This document shows, piece by piece, positions 1-9,874 of a stretch of DNA of 64,000 nt. The stretch is from the NCBI RefSeq assembly GCF_003369915.1, contig NW_022881614.1:7399001-7463000 (forward strand). The letters run 5' to 3'. The position numbers were made by a program, and so were the translations under genes. Below the pieces are notes generated by a model that was not told the origin of the DNA, searched no databases, and was given only the letters and a program-made list of their open reading frames with translations. Each line of letters begins with the position of its first letter. Position 1 is the stretch's first letter. The DNA is from Drosophila miranda. Taxonomy: Eukaryota > Arthropoda > Insecta > Diptera > Drosophilidae.

Positions 1-155
1 AAATAGTTTTCTCCGCCCTCTGCGGCTGTGTGTGTGTGTACGATAACTATAAATAAAATATAGCACTCGCCTTTATATGTACATATATTAATGCATACAC
101 AAATATCGGTACTTTGTTACAGCACGTTTTTGGCCAGAAATCATATAAATCTGAC

Positions 156-2429
156 ATGGAGCGACGCCTGAGACGCCCGCGTCGCGAGGAGGCTGCAGCG
201 GCACCTCTCGCCTCCACACAGCCTAGCCTTCTGCCCTTTACCAGGCGGGCTGGCTCAGTGGCAGCTGCAGCAGCCGCCACTGGCCCTGCGACCCGGACAC
301 GTGTCTCGCCCTCGCGCAACAAGGTCGTTCAACCGATCTCTGAAGTGGAACTGGCACCGCGCACAAGGCGCTCCAGCCGTCCTCGCTCCTCGGTCGGACC
401 GATGACTTCCTCTCTGCCCGTCAAGACATCGGTCAAGTCGCCAACACCCATCAGAGAGGTCCCTGAGGTGAGTGTAAATCCGTTTTAACAGTCAATAAAG
501 TCGCTATCAAGACTCAATCGCTATCGGTGGGCCCTTATCTTAGCGAGGGTCAGCCCTGCCTGGAATTCTGAGAATTATTAGGAAAAGCTTTAGCTTCGAT
601 AAGCGATAAAATTCATGAGAAGCTCTACTCACGGCCCATTCTTTGCAGGTATCCTCGCCTGTGCGTCAAGCGACCAGCAATTTGCCCATGACCCTTACCA
701 CCAACACCGCTAGCCGTGCACCCAACAAATCCTTCAACACCAGCTCCGTGAACAGCAGCAGCGCGGAGAACACCTACAGCAGCAGCAGCACAACCACTGA
801 ACACATTGAGATACGCACCGAAGGCGGGGGCGAAGTGGACATCGACGCCATACGCAAACGCATCCCAGAGAGATTACGTCGATCCGTTTCGAAGACCTTT
901 TCTAGTTTGGGCGGAACCAAAGCCACCAACACAGACGATGGCAGTCGCTATAGTAGAAGTTTGTCGCGATCGGTGTACGAAGACGAGAAGTCGTCGAAGC
1001 AGACCTACTCAACGGGGGAGGAGGACCTGTACGAAGAGGATGAACTGGAGGAAGATGAGTTCCGTAGCTTCAATGGCACACTTCAGTCTGCCAATCAGGG
1101 AGAGACCTCGTGTCGCCAGATGAAGTCTCCTAAGGAGTTTGGCGGCTGGCTGGGAGCCTTCCTCCTATTGGTTGTGGTGCCCTTTTGTGTCTACTATCTC
1201 ACCTGGAGCTGCGCGGCGCGCAACAATTGCCAATTCAAGAACGTTAAATTAGCGGTTCTGGTGGACTGGAACTATCTGGCGCGCCAGGTTTTCCAAATCC
1301 GAGTAGTAGGCGCCTTTGTGGCATACCAAGTGGCTGTCTTCCTGCTAGTGGCCCTGTTGCCGGGACGGCGCATACATCTCACCCGGGAGACCTACAAATT
1401 CAACTCTTTGGCAGTGGCTATGGTCCTGATCATAGCCGGTGGCTATGCCGAGTATAAGAAGTATCCCGTCGTGAGCTTTATACTGCGTCACTATCTGCGA
1501 TTCTGCATCTTTGGGATAGTGAGTGCTTTCGTTGCGGCCGCCTGGAGCTATTGGCGCGTGGACACCGCCAAGTACAATGTGCTCAGGCACAATGTGTCGA
1601 ACGAATACGGTCGCACCGGCAACTTTGTAGTGGACTTTGCCCTCGGCAGGCAGCTGAACCCCAAGTGGATGGGACGAGTGGACTGGAAGCACTACTACCG
1701 CCTGTCCATGGTTAGCACCCTTCTGTATGCGACATGCTACATCTACCAGACCCTGCAGTGGCCCAAGCCACATCCGATGACGGACGGGATCACCTTGGCG
1801 CGCTATTACATTAACAATACCCACTACGATCCGGCCACATTGCTCTCGGCCAGCTGCCTGCTGCTCTACGTCCTCGACGCGATTGTCTTTGATCACCATT
1901 TGAGCTCGTCCTTCGAACTGCAGTACGAGGGCTACGGCTGCCTCCTGCTGCTGCGCTATGCCGCCACTCCCTACCTGCTGACCGCCGTCACGAAATACTT
2001 CTACGATCAGCGTGTGCCCATCACCTGTTGGTATGCCCCATCGGAGTCGTCGCCCTGCTGTTGCTCGGCCTCTGCGTGAAGCGCTTCAGCAGCGCCTACA
2101 AGTACAAGTACAGGCTTAACTCTCAGAACCCCATATTTTCCAACATCGAGACGATTCACACCTTCCAGGGCAACCGCATCCTGCTGACAGGCCCCTGGGG
2201 CCATGTGCGTCAGCCGAACTACTTGGGCGACATCATTGCCTTGGTGGCTCTGGCAGCACCCATGTCGCTGCGTCTGGCCTGGCCCCCAGTGCTGGGGCTG
2301 GTACTGCTAGTCCTGGTGCTTCTGCATCGCACCACGCGCTCGAATGCCCGCAACCATGCGCGCTACCACTCTGCATGGAATTGCTACTGCGCCCGGGTGC
2401 GGTACTCCATTCTGCCGAGAGTCTTCTAA
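156..2429 (+). pseudogene. LBR: Lamin B receptor, copy 1, frameshifted
   Basis: Inner nuclear membrane protein that binds B-type lamin and chromatin; the C-terminal half is related to sterol C14 reductases (ERG4/ERG24 family). Exon 1 is 156-467 (104 codons, basic Arg/Ser/Ala-rich head starting MERRLRRPRR), the donor is GAG/GTGAGT, the acceptor is TTTGCAG at 648, and exon 2 starts at 649 in phase. Copy 2 reads WYAPIGVV where this copy lacks one C and reads WYAPSESS, stopping at 2079. The predicted product loses about 130 residues, including the last membrane segments and the RQPNYLGD signature. The lost coding sequence is still present to 2429 in another frame, so the lesion is a single indel and might be a consensus error in a C homopolymer. 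Its promoter lies left of the window. Confidence 0.88.
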
Positions 2430-2430
2430 G

Positions 2431-2788
2431 AGATAACACTATTATTTATGAAATTTTCAGTTCAGTTTTGTTTTTTATTTCTGTGACAATTTCGTCTTTA
2501 GTTCTGTATTGATTTACATTATGTTTCGAATTGTATATATCAATACTCGTGCATCCATTCACATAACACCATCTCTCATTGATTTTAGTACAAAATTTGA
2601 TTTTATTCTCACCAACGTACAACCGACAGACACTTAACACTTAAATAAGCTTAGTTAAACCAAAGACTATACAATACCAAGATGTCGCATGAGGAACAAA
2701 TGCTTTTTCAATTTTCGTTTGACGCTTCATGGTACGGGCGCGCGGGGCTAGTACTTCAATTCTCTTTTACGCTACCTTCGCCTCCGAA
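2431..2788. other. LBR copy 1 3' flank
   Basis: 3' UTR and flank of LBR copy 1, identical to 6862-7219. It carries the first part (2656-2788) of the degraded inverted gene relative described at 7086. The matching Tango11 3' exons (coiled coil and membrane anchor) are not found here on either strand. Confidence 0.7.
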
Positions 2789-2796
2789 TTGCTTAC

Positions 2797-3354
2797 CTGC
2801 GAATCGGACTCCACAGAGTTGGCATCGTTGGTGTGGAAGCCCATGCGGACTGTGCCATTGGCGCGCACGTATTGAGTGGCATTCCCCTGCTCGTCCTCGT
2901 CATAGTCCTGATCCTGCCCATACAGGTGATGGCCGTTGGCCATGATGGGGGAACTCTCCTCGGAGGCCGATGGGAAAGGATGGTCGGTGAGTGTGATGAC
3001 GCGCGGCGGCGTCTGGACGCGTGCATAGCTCGCCGAGGGATTCTTGGGTAGAATGGAGTTCTCCAGCTGTATTTCGCGCGGTGCCGAGCGCGTTTCCAGA
3101 TGCTGATTGTGCCCGAGCACCACAATGCGGTCGGACACATTCATGTCGATCTTGTCGTGATAGTTCCATGAGCTGATGAACTGATTTCCGCTCTGGTTGG
3201 ACAGCAGTAGATCTTCGTCAGAGTACTCGCCCGTAGCCTTGATGCGCTTGGGTACGCGCATTTTGTCGTTGATTTCCTGTGCGAATTTGGCCTCGTTATA
3301 GAGATCGTCATCCAGCCCATTGAACATAGGTGTGGGCGATTGGGGGGTCACCAT
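2797..3354 (-). CDS. Tango11: Tango11/Mff-family protein, 5' coding exon only
   Basis: Homologue of mitochondrial fission factor (Mff), the tail-anchored receptor that recruits the Drp1 GTPase to mitochondria and peroxisomes. The three conserved Mff boxes are visible: EINDKMRVPKRI (about residues 24-35), SDRIVVLGHN (about 70-80) and TPPRVITLTDHPFP (about 112-125), followed by a Ser/Asp-rich stretch. I start at ATG 3354 (MVTPQSPTPMFNGL). The frame stays open upstream to 3513 with a basic, low-complexity 53-residue extension that could be an alternative N-terminus. The exon ends ESDSQ at a good donor, CAG/GTAAGC. No downstream exon (coiled coil, C-terminal membrane anchor) follows, because the sequence next to the donor is LBR copy 1. 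By the geometry of a direct tandem duplication, the complete gene should lie left of the window. As it stands this is a truncated duplicate. Confidence 0.85.
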
Positions 3355-3513
3355 TGTGCTTTGCTTCTGGCGGGTTCGCTCGGGGGGTCTGGGCCTCTTC
3401 TTGGGGGATTTAACAGCAATCGATGTTTTTTTGTTCCGTTTTGAGGAGGCGGTGAGAGAGACGTTTTCAGAACAAATTAGGACATGGAATTTTGGTTGTG
3501 CAACATTTTGCAA

Positions 3514-4157
3514 TGCGAGTTCGTTGCTCCTGTCTTGTGCGTGTGTTTGTGTCTACTTACATTGTTCTTTAATGACAGGAAAATATTCGCAAATTCTGTA
3601 TTAATTTAAATTTGTTTCCTGTCTTTTGTTATGTGTATGAGGGTGGCCAGAATGCGCTAAAAAATACCGAAAAGTCTGGTACAATGCTGTTAAGAAGTGT
3701 TCTAGAGCTTTTTTAAATAAGAATCTTGCATACCACAGAATGATATTTGGATCACGGGGTTATACATTGAACGAAACAAAAAAATATTCATGCATTTAAC
3801 TGATTTGAATTGCATTAATGTGAAATTAAACCGCTGACTAACATTCGATTGCAAAAAATACATTCTGTGCTGTTAAACGCGAAGGCGGCGAACACCACAA
3901 AATACCAGAACACGATGATCCCAACGCGGGCTTTCCGCGCTCTTTTACAACAGAAAAGGGAGTATTTAAAACAAGCCAGTCAAGTAGGGCAGGGCTGAAA
4001 GTCCTATCTAGCTAGTAATATTCGACGGAATTTCAAAAACAGGGAATATGTATAAAATAACTTGAATTCTTTGGTATATTTACGGTATATTTTAATAATG
4101 AGGCGGTGTATTTTGGTATATTTCTGAGGGGCATAGGGTCATATATCGCAAATCAAG
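3514..4157. promoter_or_regulatory. Intergenic region between divergent Tango11 and LBR
   Basis: About 1 kb separates the two divergently transcribed genes. It is AT-rich, with the motif GGTATATTT occurring three times between 4070 and 4125, close to the LBR promoter motif. I cannot place the Tango11 start site. No ORF here looks coding. Confidence 0.5.
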
Positions 4158-4167
4158 GGTCACACTG
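4158..4167 (+). promoter_or_regulatory. Core promoter Motif 1 (GGTCACACTG) for LBR copy 2
   Basis: GGTCACACTG matches the Drosophila housekeeping core-promoter element known as Ohler Motif 1 (bound by M1BP). It sits about 430 bp upstream of the LBR start codon, on the LBR strand. No TATA box is seen near it, which fits a housekeeping promoter. Transcription probably starts nearby, giving a 5' leader over 4170-4585. Confidence 0.6.
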
Positions 4168-4585
4168 TTTACAACAACGCCGCAGACGCGCGTTTTTTCT
4201 TTTCGAGTGGCTTTTTGCTGCATTATATGTGAACGTACCCATAAATCAATTAAAAATTAAAGGAAAAACTAAGTAGAACAATTATTTGAAGATTAGAAGC
4301 AGAAGGATCAGAGCGATACGGCGATACGACGAAGAGAGCGTCCAGCCCCTGCGCAGCTTTGCCGCGGCTGCCGGGTACAGTCGCTCTGAGACGAGGCTCG
4401 TTTTCAGCGCGCCAAACTGCAGACACAAATAAATAGTTTTCTCCGCCCTCTGCGGCTGTGTGTGTGTGTACGATAACTATAAATAAAATATAGCACTCGC
4501 CTTTATATGTACATATATTAATGCATACACAAATATCGGTACTTTGTTACAGCACGTTTTTGGCCAGAAATCATATAAATCTGAC

Positions 4586-6860
4586 ATGGAGCGACGCCTG
4601 AGACGCCCGCGTCGCGAGGAGGCTGCAGCGGCACCTCTCGCCTCCACACAGCCTAGCCTTCTGCCCTTTACCAGGCGGGCTGGCTCAGTGGCAGCTGCAG
4701 CAGCCGCCACTGGCCCTGCGACCCGGACACGTGTCTCGCCCTCGCGCAACAAGGTCGTTCAACCGATCTCTGAAGTGGAACTGGCACCGCGCACAAGGCG
4801 CTCCAGCCGTCCTCGCTCCTCGGTCGGACCGATGACTTCCTCTCTGCCCGTCAAGACATCGGTCAAGTCGCCAACACCCATCAGAGAGGTCCCTGAGGTG
4901 AGTGTAAATCCGTTTTAACAGTCAATAAAGTCGCTATCAAGACTCAATCGCTATCGGTGGGCCCTTATCTTAGCGAGGGTCAGCCCTGCCTGGAATTCTG
5001 AGAATTATTAGGAAAAGCTTTAGCTTCGATAAGCGATAAAATTCATGAGAAGCTCTACTCACGGCCCATTCTTTGCAGGTATCCTCGCCTGTGCGTCAAG
5101 CGACCAGCAATTTGCCCATGACCCTTACCACCAACACCGCTAGCCGTGCACCCAACAAATCCTTCAACACCAGCTCCGTGAACAGCAGCAGCGCGGAGAA
5201 CACCTACAGCAGCAGCAGCACAACCACTGAACACATTGAGATACGCACCGAAGGCGGGGGCGAAGTGGACATCGACGCCATACGCAAACGCATCCCAGAG
5301 AGATTACGTCGATCCGTTTCGAAGACCTTTTCTAGTTTGGGCGGAACCAAAGCCACCAACACAGACGATGGCAGTCGCTATAGTAGAAGTTTGTCGCGAT
5401 CGGTGTACGAAGACGAGAAGTCGTCGAAGCAGACCTACTCAACGGGGGAGGAGGACCTGTACGAAGAGGATGAACTGGAGGAAGATGAGTTCCGTAGCTT
5501 CAATGGCACACTTCAGTCTGCCAATCAGGGAGAGACCTCGTGTCGCCAGATGAAGTCTCCTAAGGAGTTTGGCGGCTGGCTGGGAGCCTTCCTCCTATTG
5601 GTTGTGGTGCCCTTTTGTGTCTACTATCTCACCTGGAGCTGCGCGGCGCGCAACAATTGCCAATTCAAGAACGTTAAATTAGCGGTTCTGGTGGACTGGA
5701 ACTATCTGGCGCGCCAGGTTTTCCAAATCCGAGTAGTAGGCGCCTTTGTGGCATACCAAGTGGCTGTCTTCCTGCTAGTGGCCCTGTTGCCGGGACGGCG
5801 CATACATCTCACCCGGGAGACCTACAAATTCAACTCTTTGGCAGTGGCTATGGTCCTGATCATAGCCGGTGGCTATGCCGAGTATAAGAAGTATCCCGTC
5901 GTGAGCTTTATACTGCGTCACTATCTGCGATTCTGCATCTTTGGGATAGTGAGTGCTTTCGTTGCGGCCGCCTGGAGCTATTGGCGCGTGGACACCGCCA
6001 AGTACAATGTGCTCAGGCACAATGTGTCGAACGAATACGGTCGCACCGGCAACTTTGTAGTGGACTTTGCCCTCGGCAGGCAGCTGAACCCCAAGTGGAT
6101 GGGACGAGTGGACTGGAAGCACTACTACCGCCTGTCCATGGTTAGCACCCTTCTGTATGCGACATGCTACATCTACCAGACCCTGCAGTGGCCCAAGCCA
6201 CATCCGATGACGGACGGGATCACCTTGGCGCGCTATTACATTAACAATACCCACTACGATCCGGCCACATTGCTCTCGGCCAGCTGCCTGCTGCTCTACG
6301 TCCTCGACGCGATTGTCTTTGATCACCATTTGAGCTCGTCCTTCGAACTGCAGTACGAGGGCTACGGCTGCCTCCTGCTGCTGCGCTATGCCGCCACTCC
6401 CTACCTGCTGACCGCCGTCACGAAATACTTCTACGATCAGCGTGTGCCCATCACCTGTTGGTATGCCCCCATCGGAGTCGTCGCCCTGCTGTTGCTCGGC
6501 CTCTGCGTGAAGCGCTTCAGCAGCGCCTACAAGTACAAGTACAGGCTTAACTCTCAGAACCCCATATTTTCCAACATCGAGACGATTCACACCTTCCAGG
6601 GCAACCGCATCCTGCTGACAGGCCCCTGGGGCCATGTGCGTCAGCCGAACTACTTGGGCGACATCATTGCCTTGGTGGCTCTGGCAGCACCCATGTCGCT
6701 GCGTCTGGCCTGGCCCCCAGTGCTGGGGCTGGTACTGCTAGTCCTGGTGCTTCTGCATCGCACCACGCGCTCGAATGCCCGCAACCATGCGCGCTACCAC
6801 TCTGCATGGAATTGCTACTGCGCCCGGGTGCGGTACTCCATTCTGCCGAGAGTCTTCTAA
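4586..6860 (+). CDS. LBR: Lamin B receptor, copy 2, intact
   Basis: Inner nuclear membrane protein linking B-type lamin and chromatin to the envelope. Exon 1 is 4586-4897 (104 codons); the intron is 4898-5078 (GTGAGT...TTTGCAG); exon 2 is 5079-6860; total about 697 residues. Residues 1-265 are the nucleoplasmic head: Arg/Ser-rich basic, then Ser/Thr-rich, then an acidic EEDLYEEDELEEDEF patch near 228-242. About eight hydrophobic segments follow from about residue 268. The C-terminus carries the ERG4/ERG24-type signature PWGHVRQPNYLGD (about 618-630) and an RNARNHARYHSAWNCYC tail. The fly protein is reported to lack sterol reductase activity, and the tail here departs from the catalytic form. 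I choose the MERR start because it begins the basic head. An upstream in-frame Met (4544) adds 14 residues, and a TTACAG just before it may be a 5' UTR acceptor. Confidence 0.93.
4898..5078 (+). other. LBR intron 1 (copy 2)
   Basis: A 181-bp intron with donor GTGAGT and acceptor TTCTTTGCAG, phase 0. The same intron is at 468-648 in copy 1. Confidence 0.85.
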
Positions 6861-7085
6861 GAGATAACACTATTATTTATGAAATTTTCAGTTCAGTTTT
6901 GTTTTTTATTTCTGTGACAATTTCGTCTTTAGTTCTGTATTGATTTACATTATGTTTCGAATTGTATATATCAATACTCGTGCATCCATTCACATAACAC
7001 CATCTCTCATTGATTTTAGTACAAAATTTGATTTTATTCTCACCAACGTACAACCGACAGACACTTAACACTTAAATAAGCTTAG

Positions 7086-7494
7086 TTAAACCAAAGACTA
7101 TACAATACCAAGATGTCGCATGAGGAACAAATGCTTTTTCAATTTTCGTTTGACGCTTCATGGTACGGGCGCGCGGGGCTAGTACTTCAATTCTCTTTTA
7201 CGCTACCTTCGCCTCCGAAGTGCTACTCGGCTTCGTCAATGCCTCGGTCAGCACGAGCTCGAGCCAACCCAGAAATATGCTTGTAGTTGTGTATATGTGT
7301 GTATGTCCTAGGTCGGCACGGCCATAAACCGGTTTCGCCCGCAGCATATACGGCTTTTAGCTTCACACACAAGCGCACTGAAAGCATGTCAGTGTCTGCG
7401 TGCCGAAACCGTAGGGCAGCGTGGTCGCTGATGTCTTTAGCGCGGCACAGTGGGGACTCAGCAGAAATAGTCAAAAAATTGTATGAGTGCTTTA
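7086..7494 (+). pseudogene. Degraded inverted relative of the 76-codon gene at 7615-7845
   Basis: The plus strand here resembles the minus strand of 7878-7615. About 38 bases spanning a leader and start codon (aaccaaagactatacaat through ATGTCGCATGAG) are essentially identical. A weaker match follows around gcgcgcgggg and ttcaattctcttttacg, and a last block encodes VADVFSAAQWGLS against VADAFEAAQWDLW in the intact gene. Indels and stops between the blocks break the frame. The middle section (about 7240-7380) does not align. I infer an inverted duplicate that has decayed. Its first 130 bp are also carried in the LBR duplication unit (2656-2788). Confidence 0.55.
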
Positions 7495-7614
7495 GATAAA
7501 TTTAATGTACGCATCTAATAGAGAAATTTCCAATCGAATTTTCAAGATAGTTTTAGTTTAGGAGATATAAGCACTCAAAGTTTAACATTTTTTCAGTGTG
7601 CAAATATTTATTGA

Positions 7615-7845
7615 CTAACTAACTAATTTAGCAAGCTGAGACGGCCAAAGGTCCCACTGTGCCGCTTCAAAGGCATCGGCCACCGCTTCGACGGTGCTGT
7701 TGCCGAACAGACGAAACCGATGGGCAGCGGGGTCGCGGTAGAGACGAAGTACAGGCGAAAAGGGAATTGAAACCCCGCGCGCTCCCTCGTGCCTTTTGGG
7801 TCCTAATGTAGGGACCCGCCATAGAACAGCTTTTTGGTCGCTCAT
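7615..7845 (-). CDS. Small predicted protein, 76 residues, function unknown
   Basis: I do not recognise this protein. It reads MSDQKAVLWRVPTLGPKRHE at the N-terminus and contains a hydrophobic/aromatic C-terminal half with VADAFEAAQWDLWPSQLAKL. No signal peptide or membrane segment is evident. Support for a real gene: a full-length open frame with reasonable codon use, an AATAAA signal on the same strand (7612-7607) immediately after the stop, and conservation of parts of its sequence in a degraded inverted copy 100 bp away. An overlapping frame starts at the ATG eight bases upstream (7853, MSHERPK) and is also open for about 60 codons; the conserved VADAFEAAQW block is in the 7845 frame, so I prefer that one. 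Confidence 0.5.
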   Translation of the reverse strand: MSDQKAVLWRVPTLGPKRHEGARGVSIPFSPVLRLYRDPAAHRFRLFGNSTVEAVADAFEAAQWDLWPSQLAKLVS

Positions 7846-7878
7846 GCGACATCTTGGTATTGTATAGTCTTTGGTTAA

Positions 7879-9065
7879 ACCCGCACACTTGTAGCTCTAT
7901 GAAAATCTGTCTGTATTATGGGCTAATATACGCTTACGATTTAGAAGCCATAAATATTCATTACTCTCTGTATAATACACGTACGAATAGGAACTAATTT
8001 TTTTATTTAAATAGCAATTAAATAAATTCGTAGTAGGTTGTCATTATTCTATATCTGGATGATATCGTCAAGGATATTTTTATTTTGAGTGGTTGCTTAT
8101 CTGAAATATCTGGATAATGGGTTAATTGTTTGCTGAAATGGAACCAAAAAGAGATTGTTTGCTGAAATGGAACCAAAAAGAGAAAATCAATTAGAGACTA
8201 ATGAAGGCATTATATCTGTAAAAATTAAAAACGAGAATTAGAATATAACCTAGTCGATTATTTAAAGATGAAGCTTAAACTAAAGTGCAGACTTTGCATG
8301 TCTATAAGGTCAAGATAGCCCTTAACTTGATTTCAAGTTGAATCCAAACATAAAGAATGATGGAGCATATTTCATGCCTTTTGCCACAAAATGTGGTTGA
8401 TGATGATGATGAATGTCAGCAAACGAATAAAAGAAGTAATTTTGTGTAAAAATGCCCCTGCTCACTGCCACCCCTCGCTGCTGCCACACCGCACAAAATT
8501 CTGTGGTGTGGGCGTGCCCCAAAGCCGTTACAACTGTTAATGGCATTTACGAATGTTTGCAAGAGACCAAAGTTGCTGGAACCACCCGTCTCTCCCCTCC
8601 ATCTAGAACACACATAATGCCAAAATAATGACGAAGTCTGGCTTGCACCTCCGTCCCCCAATGCCCGCCCCAATCCCACTTCGGCGTGATTCCCCCCCTC
8701 TGCCCAGCAATAGAAAAATGACGCGGAAACTGTCAAAAAAGAAAGCAACAGAAAATATAGAAAGAGGCAAGCAAACGCCAGCGCCGGGCCGACATTTGCG
8801 GTTTGCTATACAAATGACCGACCACCGCCGCCGCCGCCGCCGTTGCCGACTGCCCCGCCCACTTGACGAAAATTATACAATAATGGCGTCAACATTAGCA
8901 AATTGTGGAGCTTGTAGAGCCAGTTGCCATTCAGGCAGGGAAACAGCTCCCTGCTCCCTGCTCCCTGCTCCCAGTCCCCGTCCGGTAGGTTGTCCTTTAA
9001 TGAGCGTTTAAATTGGCGGATCCTGGTCCTGCAACTGCGCATGGGGTGAGATTTTGCTTTTTGTG
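7879..9065. other. Non-coding stretch with a 29-bp tandem repeat
   Basis: No convincing gene. Two perfect adjacent copies of a 29-bp unit beginning attgtttgctgaaatgg lie at 8125-8182. A CCG run is at 8827-8842. Short ORFs on both strands are low complexity. Confidence 0.6.
8125..8182. repeat. 29-bp direct tandem repeat, 2 copies
   Basis: Units at 8125-8153 and 8154-8182 are identical as read by eye. This looks like a recent local slippage duplication. Confidence 0.85.
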
Positions 9066-9194
9066 TTTTTATACCCGATACTCAAAATGAGTATTGGGTT
9101 ATATTAGATTTGTGGTAAAAGTGGATGTGTGTAACGTCCAGAAGGAATCGTTTCCGACCCCATAAAGTATATACATATATTCTGGATCAGCATC
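9066..9194 (+). mobile_element. DINE-1/mini-me element (HINE), left part of copy 1
   Basis: Begins with the subterminal inverted repeat TTATACCCGATACT, followed by the conserved head (...gtaacgtccagaaggaatcg..., tatatacatat). It is interrupted at 9194 by a BEL/Pao retrotransposon and resumes at 13930. DINE-1/mini-me elements are non-autonomous Helentron relatives in flies, with TA and GTCY repeat tracts. Confidence 0.9.
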
Positions 9195-9494
9195 TGTTGC
9201 AGCAGACGATCGTAATTACCCTATCGTAGCGTGTGCGATGTTGTGAGCAGAGCTTTTGCTCTCACACGCCGCGCTCTTGTACTGCTCTCTGCGCATTCAA
9301 GATCGGCTCGACGGTGGAGTCGGGGAGTTTTGCTATCTCTGGCTGCGACCAGTCCAATAAATGCTTTGAAGTCGAGCACTTGTTTTTTTTTAGTCATACA
9401 TTGCCTGACAATTTAACGTAAAAACCGAAATTAGAGCCCGCTGGACCGGAGTCATCATCACGTTTGTTTTTGGAAAAAGTTTTCCGAATTTTCA
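9195..9494 (+). repeat. 5' LTR of BEL/Pao element 1
   Basis: Starts TGTTGCAGCAG and ends GAATTTTCA; 300 bp. It contains an AATAAA at about 9356 as the likely polyadenylation signal. Confidence 0.92.
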
Positions 9495-9698
9495 TTGGCG
9501 CCCGAGCAGGGACATCGGCATCCAGAATTTCGTGGAAATTCGCACGACAAACCAGTGACCTACAGTGCATCTTCGTTGTCTCGGCACAAGTCATTGGTTT
9601 TTTTTGTTCTGTTGCGAATAGAGCTCTAGCTGGCTGGTTTTGTGCGACAAATTGGATTCATCTTTACTCAACAAAAAAGGAAAGTGTTCGGCTAATCT

Positions 9699-9874
9699 AT
9701 GCCGAATTCTCAGGTATTTAGTGCGAAAAAAATTGAGTGCTAGAACCAAGCCACCATTTTGTGCGCTGTGTTTCTCTATTTGGCCACTGATCTCAATTTC
9801 AGTATGCACGGGCACTTCTAGATTCCGCCTCCCAAATTAATTTTATATCCGAGGATGTAGCCCAGCGCTTACGA
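9699..9874 (+). promoter_or_regulatory. Possible 89-nt intron giving the pol frame a start codon
   Basis: ATG at 9699 starts MPNSQ, then CAG/GTATTT at 9713/9714 looks like a donor and TTTCAG at 9802 like an acceptor. The sequence after it (9803 onward, YARALLDSAS) is in frame with ATG and with the protease frame. The length suits a fly intron. It could equally be chance at a gag deletion junction. Confidence 0.35.

Larger units (their letters stand above)
1..2788. repeat. Tandem duplication, left unit (3' part of the unit)
   Basis: This stretch matches 4431-7219 almost base for base. The only difference I found is one C missing in a C-run near 2036-2040. Homology ends after the bases cctccgaa at 2788, where the next unit begins inside Tango11 sequence. 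The part of this unit that would correspond to 2789-4430 lies left of the window. The near-identity means a very recent duplication or an assembly artefact. Confidence 0.93.
2789..7219. repeat. Tandem duplication, right (complete) unit, 4.43 kb
   Basis: Complete unit containing the Tango11 5' coding exon (minus), the divergent promoter region, LBR (plus) and 360 bp of LBR 3' flank. The left edge lies just outside the Tango11 exon, 8 bases into its downstream intron. The right edge follows cctccgaa at 7219. No clear microhomology is seen at the junction beyond a base or two. Confidence 0.9.

Noticed and set aside
5775..6635. 286-codon frame antisense to LBR
   Set aside because: Shadow of the LBR codon pattern; no independent evidence such as a start context or similarity.
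8628..9011. 127-codon frame with poly-Arg run
   Set aside because: Driven by a CCG microsatellite and low-complexity DNA.
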